Of a stretch of DNA of 21,257 nucleotides, positions 1 to 8,038 are shown in pieces (within the stretch, counting starts at the first letter, position 1; every line of letters starts with the position of its first letter). A program made the translations under genes and the position numbers. Origin of the DNA: a virus; the IMG/VR virus record IMGVR_UViG_3300030107_006594, positions 1 through 21,257 of that record; one strand, given 5' to 3'. The notes below the pieces were generated by a model. The model was not told where the DNA came from, did no database searches, and saw only the letters and a program-made list of their open reading frames with translations.

Positions 1-321
1 TATAACAGAATAATAAAGAGGTTTTCCAGTTGCATCATTCGATCTATGAATATCAAGAGTATGAGGATTCCTATATTCTAATGGAGTTATAGGGTCAGTA
101 ATTAATTCAATATTCCTCATTCCTATAAAATCTGGAGGCAATTTTACATATTGAGTGGATAATGGTGATCTAGTTCTTACTGCCATTTCTCTTGTCCTTA
201 ACACTCGATTAAATTCTGCTTCTGCCATTTTAATCCAATCTTTTATAATATCTGTCAAATCAGACCTGTTAAGGAAATCTGCACAAATAGCTTGCAAATC
301 TGTATAATTACTTAATGCCAC
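1..321 (-). CDS. Phage head-tail adaptor-like protein (3' end cut by window)
   Basis: The first 107 residues of a gene that runs off the left edge. The protein begins MALSNYTDLQ and continues with an acidic, helical stretch (DLTDIIKDWIKMAEAEFNR) followed by VLRTREM. This opening is typical of the small head-completion or adaptor proteins found after the capsid gene in SU10-like phages, which join the portal to the tail. The start is a GTG at 319-321. I chose it because it gives the usual family N-terminus and overlaps the end of the preceding glycosyltransferase-like gene by about ten bases, which suggests translational coupling. No ATG gives an equally complete N-terminus; the first internal ATG would remove about 37 residues. 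Family assignment is from recall of the motif and has not been searched. Confidence 0.75.
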   Translation of the reverse strand, partial: MALSNYTDLQAICADFLNRSDLTDIIKDWIKMAEAEFNRVLRTREMAVRTRSPLSTQYVKLPPDFIGMRNIELITDPITPLEYRNPHTLDIHRSNDATGKPLYYSVI

Positions 322-929
322 AATTCTCCATGATGTAACGATTTAACTTCCTGTGATAAAACATGATCTATAACACAAGGGATTTCTTTCTTTTTTGCTT
401 GTTCCCAAAAATAAATATAATCTTCTGCAAAAGCTGGAGTTTCCCCAATTTGTTCATATTTAAAAAATGGAATATCTAAAATATCAAAAACAGGCATATT
501 AAATAAAACCATCCCTAATGCTACTCCCTCAACTTCTTCTGTTTCTGGTAATCTTGCATCTGGAGTAATTGAACCGCCACTTCTATATGCTGAATATTCC
601 CTTTTTGCAAAATCAACTAAATAATTTATCCCAATTACACCCCTTCCTCTTGCCAACATCCTATGTAAAGCATCTGGAGGAAAGGTTATTTCTGGTGATA
701 ACATTAAAATATGGGTTGCTTCCCATGCGATTGCATCACCAATCAATCTATGCCTAATCTCTGGAAGAATACTCCCATGAGTTGTAAAAACTTTTATTTC
801 ATGCTCTCCGTCATATTCTGATCGTTGAAAGTGTCCTACTAAATTTGACAGACATTCAACAAACTTATTCGGATATGTTTTTTTTGTTGTTGCTATTAAA
901 ACAGCAACTTTTAAAGTCTCCCCTGCCAT
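312..929 (-). CDS. Glycosyltransferase-like phage protein (GT-A-type fold)
   Basis: A 205-residue protein. The N-terminus KVAVLIATTKK is a beta strand and loop like the nucleotide-sugar binding start of GT-A/family 2 glycosyltransferases. Residues around 70-80 (THILMLSPEITFPPDALHRM) resemble the 'seen at risk, with an acidic loop' region of small phage glycosyltransferase-like proteins, although a classical DxD is not present. The segment EGVALGMVLFNMPVF, then AEDYIYFWEQAKKKEIPCVIDH, matches the usual 'G-G-hydrophobic, ED, xxC-xxA' tail of this group. It may modify virion proteins or surface sugars, or may only keep the fold. It lies between a small unknown gene, which it overlaps at its start by about 20 bases, and the adaptor gene. 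Function is inferred from the fold, and the substrate is unknown. Confidence 0.6.
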   Translation of the reverse strand: MAGETLKVAVLIATTKKTYPNKFVECLSNLVGHFQRSEYDGEHEIKVFTTHGSILPEIRHRLIGDAIAWEATHILMLSPEITFPPDALHRMLARGRGVIGINYLVDFAKREYSAYRSGGSITPDARLPETEEVEGVALGMVLFNMPVFDILDIPFFKYEQIGETPAFAEDYIYFWEQAKKKEIPCVIDHVLSQEVKSLHHGELWH

Positions 930-1210
930 GTCCTGAATGGTTTATTTTCGTGAGCATTCCCCCACTTTTTCCAATCTTTTTTTGTCCACTTTTCTCTCAA
1001 TGATTGGTCTAAAACAAATTTTGGGATTATTGCAACGTGCCTCAAATCTTTAGATGGTTGCAATTCAGACATATCTTTTGCCACCTGTATTATTGGCTCT
1101 ACATTTTCTTTATTTTCAATTGTAAAGGTTTTGTCGTGTTGGTCGTAGGAGAATATTTCTTGATTCCCCTGCGACCAATCTAACAACACCTTCTTGGAAG
1201 GTGATAACAT
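911..1210 (-). CDS. Unknown head-operon protein, 99 aa
   Basis: A 99-residue protein directly downstream of the major capsid gene: its ATG follows the capsid stop codon by one base, and its end overlaps the next gene. It contains several Trp residues, including a Trp/Lys-rich C-terminal stretch (REKWTKKDWKKWGNAHENKP), and no signal peptide or membrane segment. There is no clear Shine-Dalgarno sequence, so translation may depend on ribosomes finishing the capsid gene. A gene of this size at this place in SU10-like head operons is often a small conserved virion or assembly protein, but I do not recognise the family. The reading frame is supported by tight packing with genes on both sides. Confidence 0.7.
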   Translation of the reverse strand: MLSPSKKVLLDWSQGNQEIFSYDQHDKTFTIENKENVEPIIQVAKDMSELQPSKDLRHVAIIPKFVLDQSLREKWTKKDWKKWGNAHENKPFRTWQGRL

Positions 1211-1211
1211 A

Positions 1212-2159
1212 TTAACTTACTGTTAAGTCAGCACAAATTCCTGATGCCTTTTCATTTTTAGCCACCAAAGTGTACTCAACAATTAAGGCTCTTTTAATTG
1301 CATCGCCTGTTTTTGCCACTTCTTCCTGCTTAAAATCCCTGTAATATGCAACAGACCAATATTCTGGGTCTAATACAAATCCAGATTGTTCACGCTGAAA
1401 ACGATTAGGAATTACTTTTAGTTCTCCAAAGTCACTAGAATACATATGTGCTGCACCTTGAATTGCATCCTTTGCAATCATTTGGCGAGCAGACGATCTT
1501 CCAGCAAAACCAGAGACAGTTCCTTTATTAAAAGCTCCAACCATTAGGACTGACGGATCGCCACCACTTGAATATGTACTTTGAATCACAGCTTTTAAGA
1601 TTGCTTCTGTAAAAGCTCTCTTAGTACCTGCATCTGTAGGGGCTGCTCCCCCACCTGCACCTGCACCTGCTGGAGAACCAGAACCACGAGAAACATTTGT
1701 TGAAATCCATGTTTCAAGACCACCTAGTTTTCTTGCAGTTGAAGCATTACCTACTGCTTTTGCTACATTTTGTGTTAATGCAGTTTCCATATCTCGCTTG
1801 AGAGCTTTACTGGACTTTGCAAGTTGAAGTGCCATTTCTGAATCTCTACCAGCATTATTACCAGCTTGCTGAGAACCAGACACAATAACAGTCTTTCGTG
1901 AGATTTGAGTATAGTTACCCAATCTTACTGTAGGTGTTACTGCTGTGAAGGCGTACTCATCTCCTTCGACCTGTGCATTATTTGCTGCACTTGCGAGAGC
2001 ATCAGTTTGCCACTCACATAGAGTGTTTGTTGCTTTTGATTTACCAATCATAGACATAAATGGCACATCAGAAGGTGAGATATTATAGATTGTGTTACTC
2101 AAATCCTCACGTCTTCCAATGGCTTGGTATGTCTGAAAGGTATTCGTTACAATAGCCAT
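1212..2159 (-). CDS. Major capsid protein, SU10/DUF5309-like
   Basis: A 315-residue protein that forms the phage head shell. Recognisable family features run the full length: NTFQTYQAIGRREDLSNTIYNISPSDVPFMSMIG at the N-terminus; TLCEWQTDAL; RLGNYTQISRKTVIVSGSQ; ALKRDMETALTQN; a Gly/Ala-rich loop near residues 160-175; a VIPNRFQR stretch; LDPEYW; and a C-terminal VEYTLVAKNEKASG. These match the DUF5309 / SU10 major capsid family as I know it, and the length is in the usual range, so the gene looks complete and intact. A good AAAGGA ribosome binding site precedes the ATG. It follows the scaffold-like gene in the same direction, which is the expected order for head assembly. Confidence 0.93.
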   Translation of the reverse strand: MAIVTNTFQTYQAIGRREDLSNTIYNISPSDVPFMSMIGKSKATNTLCEWQTDALASAANNAQVEGDEYAFTAVTPTVRLGNYTQISRKTVIVSGSQQAGNNAGRDSEMALQLAKSSKALKRDMETALTQNVAKAVGNASTARKLGGLETWISTNVSRGSGSPAGAGAGGGAAPTDAGTKRAFTEAILKAVIQSTYSSGGDPSVLMVGAFNKGTVSGFAGRSSARQMIAKDAIQGAAHMYSSDFGELKVIPNRFQREQSGFVLDPEYWSVAYYRDFKQEEVAKTGDAIKRALIVEYTLVAKNEKASGICADLTVS

Positions 2160-2177
2160 TTTATCCTTTTATATTAG

Positions 2178-3149
2178 TTAGTTACGAATCATATTATAAA
2201 ATACTCCAGCAGCATCTTCGACCCTGCCAGATTTTTGTAGTCTTACCGATGCCTTTTTAGATTTCGTTGATCTGGGATCAATAGATTGTGATCCTGCTTT
2301 CATGCTTCCACGTTTAACAGGTTTAAGTGTTCCACGTTTCTGAGTCAGTTTGTCATAAAGCATTGCTTTTCGCATAGTTGCAACTGCACGAGAATCATAG
2401 GCTTGTTCTAACTCTTGGTCTGAAAAACCTATTGATTTTCCGTACTCCACAATTGCTTTCCTTTCTGAATCAGCGAGCTTTGCATCCTCCCATTCAGGGA
2501 TTAATTCTTTTAAATTATCCCTTTGAGTAGCAATATATTTTTCTAAGTTTGCCTGATTCTCTGCTTCCTCTTGAGCTTTTAATTGTTGTATTTGTTGTTC
2601 CCTCATTTGGTTTTGCATTTGAGATTCTCGCAACTCATCACGCTCTAGCATAAATTGCATAGGGTCGCTATCTTTAAGATTTTGCCAGTATTCGGAATCT
2701 TTTTGAGGCGTTTGAGATGATGCAGACTGAGCAGATTCTAAGATTTCGATTGCTTGTTGCCGAATTTGTCTTGATTCTGCTACTTCTTTCTCAAAACCCT
2801 TGCGGTCATCTGCAAGTGCCTGAGACTTTTTCGTAAAAGAAGAATGACGAGAATAACCAGAGATCAATTCATCTAGGGGGACTTCAATGTCCTCACCATC
2901 GGAACGCACTTTGTAAAGTTGTTGTTCACGAGAAGTTTCTTCGTCTAATTCTTCTAATTCTTCTTCCTGCTCATCTTCTGAGTCAAAGAGTTCTTCTTCT
3001 TCTGACTCATCGGGGGTTTCTTGTGCTTGTTCTTCTAATGATTCTTCACCATTTTCGGAGGCTATTTCCTTTCCCCAAAAGGCTTGTGCTTCATCGAGTT
3101 CATTCCCTATATTGAGGCTATTGCCCTCGACTAATTCTTCTTGTGCCAT
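2178..3149 (-). CDS. Scaffold-like protein upstream of the capsid gene
   Basis: A 323-residue protein with the composition of a phage scaffolding protein. The first 75 residues are very acidic (runs of Glu, such as EEEELFDSEDEQEEELEE). The middle (about 105-215) is predicted coiled coil, rich in Gln, Glu, Lys and Arg (EQQIQQLKAQEEAENQANLEKY). The C-terminus is basic (KRGSMKAGSQ, KSKKASVRLQKSGR), which in scaffolding proteins is often the capsid-binding part. It sits immediately before the major capsid gene, the usual place for a scaffold. It should act inside the procapsid and be lost on maturation. No protease domain is visible. Assignment rests on position and composition, as scaffold sequences are poorly conserved. 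Confidence 0.8.
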   Translation of the reverse strand: MAQEELVEGNSLNIGNELDEAQAFWGKEIASENGEESLEEQAQETPDESEEEELFDSEDEQEEELEELDEETSREQQLYKVRSDGEDIEVPLDELISGYSRHSSFTKKSQALADDRKGFEKEVAESRQIRQQAIEILESAQSASSQTPQKDSEYWQNLKDSDPMQFMLERDELRESQMQNQMREQQIQQLKAQEEAENQANLEKYIATQRDNLKELIPEWEDAKLADSERKAIVEYGKSIGFSDQELEQAYDSRAVATMRKAMLYDKLTQKRGTLKPVKRGSMKAGSQSIDPRSTKSKKASVRLQKSGRVEDAAGVFYNMIRN

Positions 3150-3172
3150 ATTTCTTTCTAGATTCTCAGGAC

Positions 3173-3202
3173 ATTAGACTTGTTCCAAAAGGAATGTCTA
3201 AT
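3173..3202 (-). promoter_or_regulatory. Two-part hairpin in the gap before the scaffold gene
   Basis: In the 64-base gap between the small charged gene and the scaffold-like gene, ATTAGAC at 3173-3179 pairs perfectly with GTCTAAT at 3196-3202. Inside it TTCC (3183-3186) pairs with GGAA (3191-3194) around a four-base loop. The mRNA would carry the complement of this structure about 25 bases upstream of the scaffold start. It has no T-tract after it, so it is unlikely to be a simple terminator. An mRNA stability or processing site that sets the amount of scaffold and capsid relative to portal is plausible. Confidence 0.5.
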
Positions 3203-3213
3203 CTCCTCAAAAA

Positions 3214-3483
3214 CTAATTTGATTGTTTTGCGATTTTTCCGCTATTAATCATGGACTCTAGTTCAAGCCTTATTTCTGATAAGACCTTGAGCGAAATATA
3301 ACACTGCTCACGCTTTTTATCATCGTCAGGACTAGAACTCATCCATGAGGTTATATACTTATCCTCTAGATTTTCATATGCTTCTGAAAATACTGGAGAC
3401 TGTATTAGTGCTTCTGCACTATTCCCTTGAGAAACCCTCTCTTCTACTGTTTTAGGTTTCTGCTCTTTTCTTTTTTTACCCAT
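3214..3483 (-). CDS. Small charged head-operon protein, 89 aa
   Basis: An 89-residue hydrophilic protein. It starts with a very basic stretch (MGKKRKEQKPK) and continues with a helical region (AEALIQSPVFSEAYENLEDKYI, then LSEIRLELESMINSGKIA). Its ATG overlaps the portal stop codon by one base (TAATG), so it is translationally coupled to the portal gene. Small proteins of this type between portal and scaffold are common in podovirus-like head operons, but I do not recognise a family. There are no cysteines arranged as a zinc site and no membrane segment. The coding call is supported by coupling and by the uninterrupted operon. Confidence 0.75.
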   Translation of the reverse strand: MGKKRKEQKPKTVEERVSQGNSAEALIQSPVFSEAYENLEDKYITSWMSSSPDDDKKREQCYISLKVLSEIRLELESMINSGKIAKQSN

Positions 3484-5771
3484 TAATTAGGTACTCCCTC
3501 CTCCAATGGAGCTTCTTCTATATTAGTTGGACTCATCTCTTGAGGTAATTGCATTTGTTGCATCATCTGTTGTTGCATCTGTTGCTGTTGCATTTGCTGT
3601 CTTTGCATTTCTCTCTGTGCTTCTGCACGAATCTGTTCTCTATCTTTTTCTATATTTCCACGAATCTCTGTCTGGTCAATTGCAGTCTTATACTTATTTT
3701 CCATCTCCTGAGTCTTTAATCCTACATCAGAATCCAGTTTGTCACGCTCCAAATCATCCTGCCTGATCATCTTTTCCTGCTCAAGAGAAAATTTCTGTCT
3801 GTCAAGTTCAATATCTGCACGAACCTTTTCCGCTTGAGCTTGTGCAAATATTTCATCTGCTGTAGGCTCTGGTTCTTCTGGAGGGGGAGGTTCAAAATCT
3901 TGAGGGTTACTCCAGAAGGACTGAACATCCTTAAATCCTGATAACTCTGTCATCTTTGAAAGCGTATGATGATACTGATCCATTGTTACTAATGGGTTAT
4001 TTTGACCTTGTTCTTCTAATATCTTCTCCTGTTTTGCTGCCATACCCATTAAAATCTGAATCCTCTCTTCACTTGTACCCATTCCAAGTGCAACATTAAC
4101 ACTAATATCCATTCCTGTATCCCAAACTCTAGGATCAATCGGTATCCAGTTGTTCCTCAAACGAACCATACGAGCCTTATCCTGATGAGTATGCAATAAC
4201 TTTAAAATCTTCCTAAATAGCGGTTTCATTCCATTTTCTGCAAACATCCTGCATAATAACTCAATCTGAGCTTGTGAAGCTGCAACTGTTGCGGAAACTG
4301 CTGCTTTTGTCGTGGATTGAAGAGCAGAGGGGTCAAGACCCATTGACTGTTTACTCATACCAGTCCTGTCTTCCTTAACTTTATCCATATAGTCAAGCAT
4401 AGGGAATGCTTCTTTCCCATTGAAACTCTTATTCAACTCCCCAATTGCTCCTGCTGATCGTGTCCTTACTAACTTTCCTACCTTGTTGCTAAGAGCATCA
4501 TCTATATTAACCTGACCCTCAATTAACCATGTGTCAGGATGGATACTTTTACTGAGAGAATCTAACATATTCCGTAAAATGCTGGATTTCACGAGTTGAA
4601 CATCCATTGTAAGGTCTGCTACACTTTGTCCTCTCCAGAAATGCGGTTCTGGATAACCAGTAAAAAGTACAAATGGTACATCATTGACAGGCTCATGATG
4701 AAGCAACTTATGGTGAGTGCCAGCACAACAAAAACGCCTGAGACTAGCGATTCCACTACCACCGAAATCAACCTTTGCATATGCTTCAATATATAAAACC
4801 TTCCTGTTTGCTTCTCCTCCGTTTGTACTGTCTGCATAATTCCCCACTGGATTTCTAGACATATATTCTGAGTTTGTTCCAAACTCATCCTCATCTCCTG
4901 CTAATTCCAACATATCATCATAGTCATACCCCATACTTGTCAACTCTGAGACTGTAAGATAACGCCTATGAGCAACTATATTACAATCATCTACACTCTT
5001 TGCCCTTCTATCAATTAGAAATTCTTCTGGGGGTAAGGCTTCAAATGAGATGCTTCCATCGACTGAGAGCCTCCTAATAACCACATTATGCAATTGTGGA
5101 ACATCCATGTTCTCCTGCTGCGGTTGTTCAGAGGGAGAGATGCTCTCAGTCTCTTGTGATGGAGGACTAAAATTTGGGTCTGGGTAGGATTCTATCTGAG
5201 AACCCTCTATATCTGGGTCTGAAAGTAATGCTTCTAATGCTTGATCATCTAATCCTGTATATTCCTCATGCTCAACCTCTTCCCTACGTTCCCAATCTAC
5301 TTTTGCTATTCCTACACGCTTTATAAGTGCATCCTTTATAATTGAATAAAACGTGTTAAAAGATGATGGGTTATCCTGCCCCAAAACAACACTATTAACA
5401 TAATCACTAGCTTGTTCACTGTTTGGAACATCTTCTGGGAATCTAGGCTGGTATTCAACTACTCTCTCACTTCCAAAGAATGTCCTCATTATCTGAGGGA
5501 GCATCAATGCAATAGTGTCTCTTACATCCCTGCTTACTACCTGAGAACGACCATCCTCTTCATTACCAAATGGCTTCCCATTATAATAATCTGCTGCCTG
5601 AATGCGATCTGGAGACTCAGAGAGATCAATATAATCAATTGCTTCCTCAATTAAACCCCCAACTAAGGATTCAAGGTCTGTTTCATCCATTGCCTCATCA
5701 CCTGAAAGGCGAATCTGCTCTTTCTCTAACTCTGAAACTTGTTCCCTTTTTTCTGAATCGTATCCTGCCAT
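3483..5771 (-). CDS. Portal protein
   Basis: A 762-residue protein, the size of P22-type portals. The N-terminal half has typical portal text: DYIDLSESPDRIQAADYYNGKPFGNEEDGRSQVVSRDVRDTIALMLPQIMRTF, then NTFYSIIKDALIKRVGIAKVDWE. The middle includes VLYIEAYAKVDF and FVLFTGYPEPHFWRGQSVADL, followed by the long helix region around 430-520. From about residue 640 the C-terminus is a charged coiled coil that ends in a Gln/Met-rich tract (residues about 720-745), as in P22-like portals, where the barrel lies. The portal is the DNA channel at one vertex, the docking site for terminase. It lies between the oxygenase gene and the scaffold genes and has a good AAAGGG site before the ATG. Confidence 0.9.
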   Translation of the reverse strand: MAGYDSEKREQVSELEKEQIRLSGDEAMDETDLESLVGGLIEEAIDYIDLSESPDRIQAADYYNGKPFGNEEDGRSQVVSRDVRDTIALMLPQIMRTFFGSERVVEYQPRFPEDVPNSEQASDYVNSVVLGQDNPSSFNTFYSIIKDALIKRVGIAKVDWERREEVEHEEYTGLDDQALEALLSDPDIEGSQIESYPDPNFSPPSQETESISPSEQPQQENMDVPQLHNVVIRRLSVDGSISFEALPPEEFLIDRRAKSVDDCNIVAHRRYLTVSELTSMGYDYDDMLELAGDEDEFGTNSEYMSRNPVGNYADSTNGGEANRKVLYIEAYAKVDFGGSGIASLRRFCCAGTHHKLLHHEPVNDVPFVLFTGYPEPHFWRGQSVADLTMDVQLVKSSILRNMLDSLSKSIHPDTWLIEGQVNIDDALSNKVGKLVRTRSAGAIGELNKSFNGKEAFPMLDYMDKVKEDRTGMSKQSMGLDPSALQSTTKAAVSATVAASQAQIELLCRMFAENGMKPLFRKILKLLHTHQDKARMVRLRNNWIPIDPRVWDTGMDISVNVALGMGTSEERIQILMGMAAKQEKILEEQGQNNPLVTMDQYHHTLSKMTELSGFKDVQSFWSNPQDFEPPPPEEPEPTADEIFAQAQAEKVRADIELDRQKFSLEQEKMIRQDDLERDKLDSDVGLKTQEMENKYKTAIDQTEIRGNIEKDREQIRAEAQREMQRQQMQQQQMQQQMMQQMQLPQEMSPTNIEEAPLEEGVPN

Positions 5772-5823
5772 AACCCTTTTTGATTAGATATATATAAAAA
5801 AATCTCTGATAAACAACTCTAGA

Positions 5824-6444
5824 TCAAGATATTTTTAATTCTGTTAATATTTTTCTTCCTCCAAACAGCCCCCTAGCAAAAACATTGAATGCCAACGATA
5901 TTCTCTCCTTATCTGTCTCATTCCTATCTACCTGATGCTCCAAATAAGACGGAAATAAAACTAAATCACCATCTTTTATAGATAAAATACGCTCATTTGA
6001 ATTAAATAAGTTCGCATCCTTCGGTAATATCTGTATCCTGTCCTTAACTGACTCATTTGGATCAAAAAATACTATAGAATCACCCTCAATCGTCTGATGA
6101 TAATAAACTCCACTTATTATACTGTTCTGATGACAATGCCTCTGGTGACTCTCTCCATTCCTTGTCACATTTACCCACGATTGAGTGATAAAAAACTCTA
6201 AATCAACTACTGGAGACAATATCTCATCTACATATCTCCCTATTGCAGTATTACAAAATTCTAAAATATCACTAAAATTACTGTCAAATACCCTATTATT
6301 ACTTGTCGTTGAATTATACCTGTTACTACACAAACCTCCTCCTATAACTTCCCTAAATTCACCACTCTCTGACTCCAATATCCCAATTCCCCTGTTAAAC
6401 ATATACAAAGGGGTAGGAAATATACTATCAACTTGACTGTACAT
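5824..6444 (-). CDS. Putative 2-oxoglutarate/Fe(II) oxygenase, TIGR02466-like
   Basis: A 206-residue protein. The signature is SWVNVTRNGESHQRHCHQNSIISGVYYH (residues 89-116), followed by an acidic loop with FFDPN (127-131), then a second block FPSYLEHQVDRNETDKERISLAFN (164-187). This is the order of conserved segments in TIGR02466-type putative 2-oxoglutarate/Fe(II) oxygenases: candidate iron ligands are H103/H105 and H170, and R181 could bind 2-oxoglutarate. It is inserted between the large terminase and portal genes; its ATG overlaps the terminase stop by one base (TAATG). Family members in phages are thought to hydroxylate or modify a protein or nucleotide, with no proven substrate. The reading frame and family look secure, the activity does not. 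Confidence 0.8.
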   Translation of the reverse strand: MYSQVDSIFPTPLYMFNRGIGILESESGEFREVIGGGLCSNRYNSTTSNNRVFDSNFSDILEFCNTAIGRYVDEILSPVVDLEFFITQSWVNVTRNGESHQRHCHQNSIISGVYYHQTIEGDSIVFFDPNESVKDRIQILPKDANLFNSNERILSIKDGDLVLFPSYLEHQVDRNETDKERISLAFNVFARGLFGGRKILTELKIS

Positions 6445-7865
6445 TAAACTATCCCCCTAATCTCCCTATCTAATGGCTTCGACCAAGATTTTGATGCACC
6501 CCTACTTGCATAACTTGCAAATGTCAAAATTAATGCATCTGCTGCATCAGGACTCGCACTACTCCCTAACCTCCTCCTTATATCATCCTTACTCTCCACT
6601 TTTGTCTTGCCTGTTGAACTGTAACCATAACTCACTGAACATAACTCATTAATCAATTGCTCATCATTCGGGATCACTACATCCCTACCCTCAAACCATA
6701 AACGGCACTTCTCCCATAACTCACTCCTTAAATTTAAATAATTTCCACCTACACTCGGAGACTCACCAACATTAACACCCCTTACATCCACACCCTCCTC
6801 TAATAAACGATCAACAACCCCTGCACCTAAACCAATTGAATCTATACAAACTTCTCCTAACTCTAACTTCTTCTCCCTTAACTTGTCTATCTCACTCCTC
6901 ACCCATCCCACAACCTGCATCGTGTCCAATCCACGCTTAGTCTTAACTCCATCTCCTAAGATTACATTGCCCTGCCTTAAACATATTGCACTTGCATCAC
7001 TACCAAACCTCGCAACATCAACTCCTATTGTAACACTACCTCCAATTGGCTCAACCTCCCTTGCAACTGCACCCTCAACTAAATGTCTTGGTATGATTGC
7101 ATCCTCATCTGCCTTTGGAAATTCACCCAATACCCTTACAAAAAATTGGTTGCTGTCTCGACCATATCGGTTCTCTATCTCCTTTATAAAATCCTTACTC
7201 ACTCTTGACGAATCTTCACAATTTACCCTCCATGTCTTCCAATCCTTACTCAACTTGTTATGAGTGTCATAAAAAAACCCCTGACCCCTAACTGGATTCC
7301 CCAATAAAATGGTTGTTGCATTATCTCCACTCATCGATCCTGCACTTGCTTCAAAAATAGCGTTGTTTATCCCACTTGCCTCATCTACACAAAGCAAAAC
7401 ATGGTCACTATGAACCCCTTGCAGAGTTTCGGCACTCCCTTTTTCTGGACGGGAAACTCGGAAACTAATAAAACTCTCACTTGGAGCAGCAATTAAACGT
7501 ATCTGCTCACTCAAAACCTCCAACTGATCCCTTATAACTTGAGGTAATACTGTGATCCATTTTCTTACCTCTGCTCCCAAAGCATCATGCAACTGAGAAT
7601 GGGACGGAGCAGTAACAACAGTCTTTTGGGGAAACCTCGTCAACTGATGCCAGATCATTAACCATGATGCACATGAGGATTTTCCCACTCCATGACCAGA
7701 ACGAATACTTAACCTTCTGCCTCCTCCTGCAACAAAATTTAAAACTTCTGCTTGCCATTTGTCTGGAGTTATTTTTAAAACTTCCTCCACAAATAATACT
7801 GGATCATTAACATAACGTAGCTGGAATTGCTTTAATGCTTTAACTAATGCTTCTTGTGTGTTCAT
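6444..7865 (-). CDS. terL: Terminase large subunit
   Basis: A 473-residue packaging motor. The ATPase domain has Walker A SGHGVGKSS at residues 56-64 and Walker B VLLCVDEAS with D161 and E162, with a probable arginine-containing coupling motif in between. The nuclease domain has GVDVARFGSD with D283, then CIDSIGLGAGV with D342, and DAADALILTF near residues 440-449, which complete the usual three-acidic-residue RNase H-like centre. Its length and motif order are normal, so it looks complete. The ATG has no recognisable Shine-Dalgarno sequence; upstream is a long T tract and a 173-base noncoding spacer that separates it from the small terminase gene. Its stop overlaps the start of the oxygenase gene. 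Confidence 0.95.
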   Translation of the reverse strand: MNTQEALVKALKQFQLRYVNDPVLFVEEVLKITPDKWQAEVLNFVAGGGRRLSIRSGHGVGKSSCASWLMIWHQLTRFPQKTVVTAPSHSQLHDALGAEVRKWITVLPQVIRDQLEVLSEQIRLIAAPSESFISFRVSRPEKGSAETLQGVHSDHVLLCVDEASGINNAIFEASAGSMSGDNATTILLGNPVRGQGFFYDTHNKLSKDWKTWRVNCEDSSRVSKDFIKEIENRYGRDSNQFFVRVLGEFPKADEDAIIPRHLVEGAVAREVEPIGGSVTIGVDVARFGSDASAICLRQGNVILGDGVKTKRGLDTMQVVGWVRSEIDKLREKKLELGEVCIDSIGLGAGVVDRLLEEGVDVRGVNVGESPSVGGNYLNLRSELWEKCRLWFEGRDVVIPNDEQLINELCSVSYGYSSTGKTKVESKDDIRRRLGSSASPDAADALILTFASYASRGASKSWSKPLDREIRGIV

Positions 7866-8038
7866 AAAAAAAAGTTTTTCAAAAAATTTTTTAAAAAAAA
7901 ATGACCCCTTAGTAAAAATCGGATGTAAAGGTTCTGCAACAGCAGCCCCGCCAAAAAAATCAAGGGGGGGGTCAAAAATTCTCGAAAAGCTGAAAAAATG
8001 CGGTCTTTTCTTTGGTTATCTGATAAACAATCAGATTA
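7866..8038 (-). promoter_or_regulatory. Noncoding spacer between terminase genes, with possible stem structures and T tracts
   Basis: The spacer between the two terminase genes has no credible gene on either strand. In the minus-strand transcript there are three notable items. First, immediately after the small terminase stop, ATCTGAT pairs with ATCAGAT around TGTTT. Second, TGACCCC pairs with GGGGTCA across about 60 bases that hold a short hairpin CTGC-TGTT-GCAG; the closing GGGGTCA is followed by a run of nine or more T. Third, further T tracts continue to the large terminase ATG with no Shine-Dalgarno sequence. The second item could be an attenuator or terminator that lowers large terminase output relative to the small subunit. 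No computed energy is available. Confidence 0.45.

Noticed and set aside
4619-4894. A minus-strand frame inside the portal gene in another phase
   Set aside because: It overlaps the portal reading frame completely and has no ribosome binding site, so it is a shadow frame.
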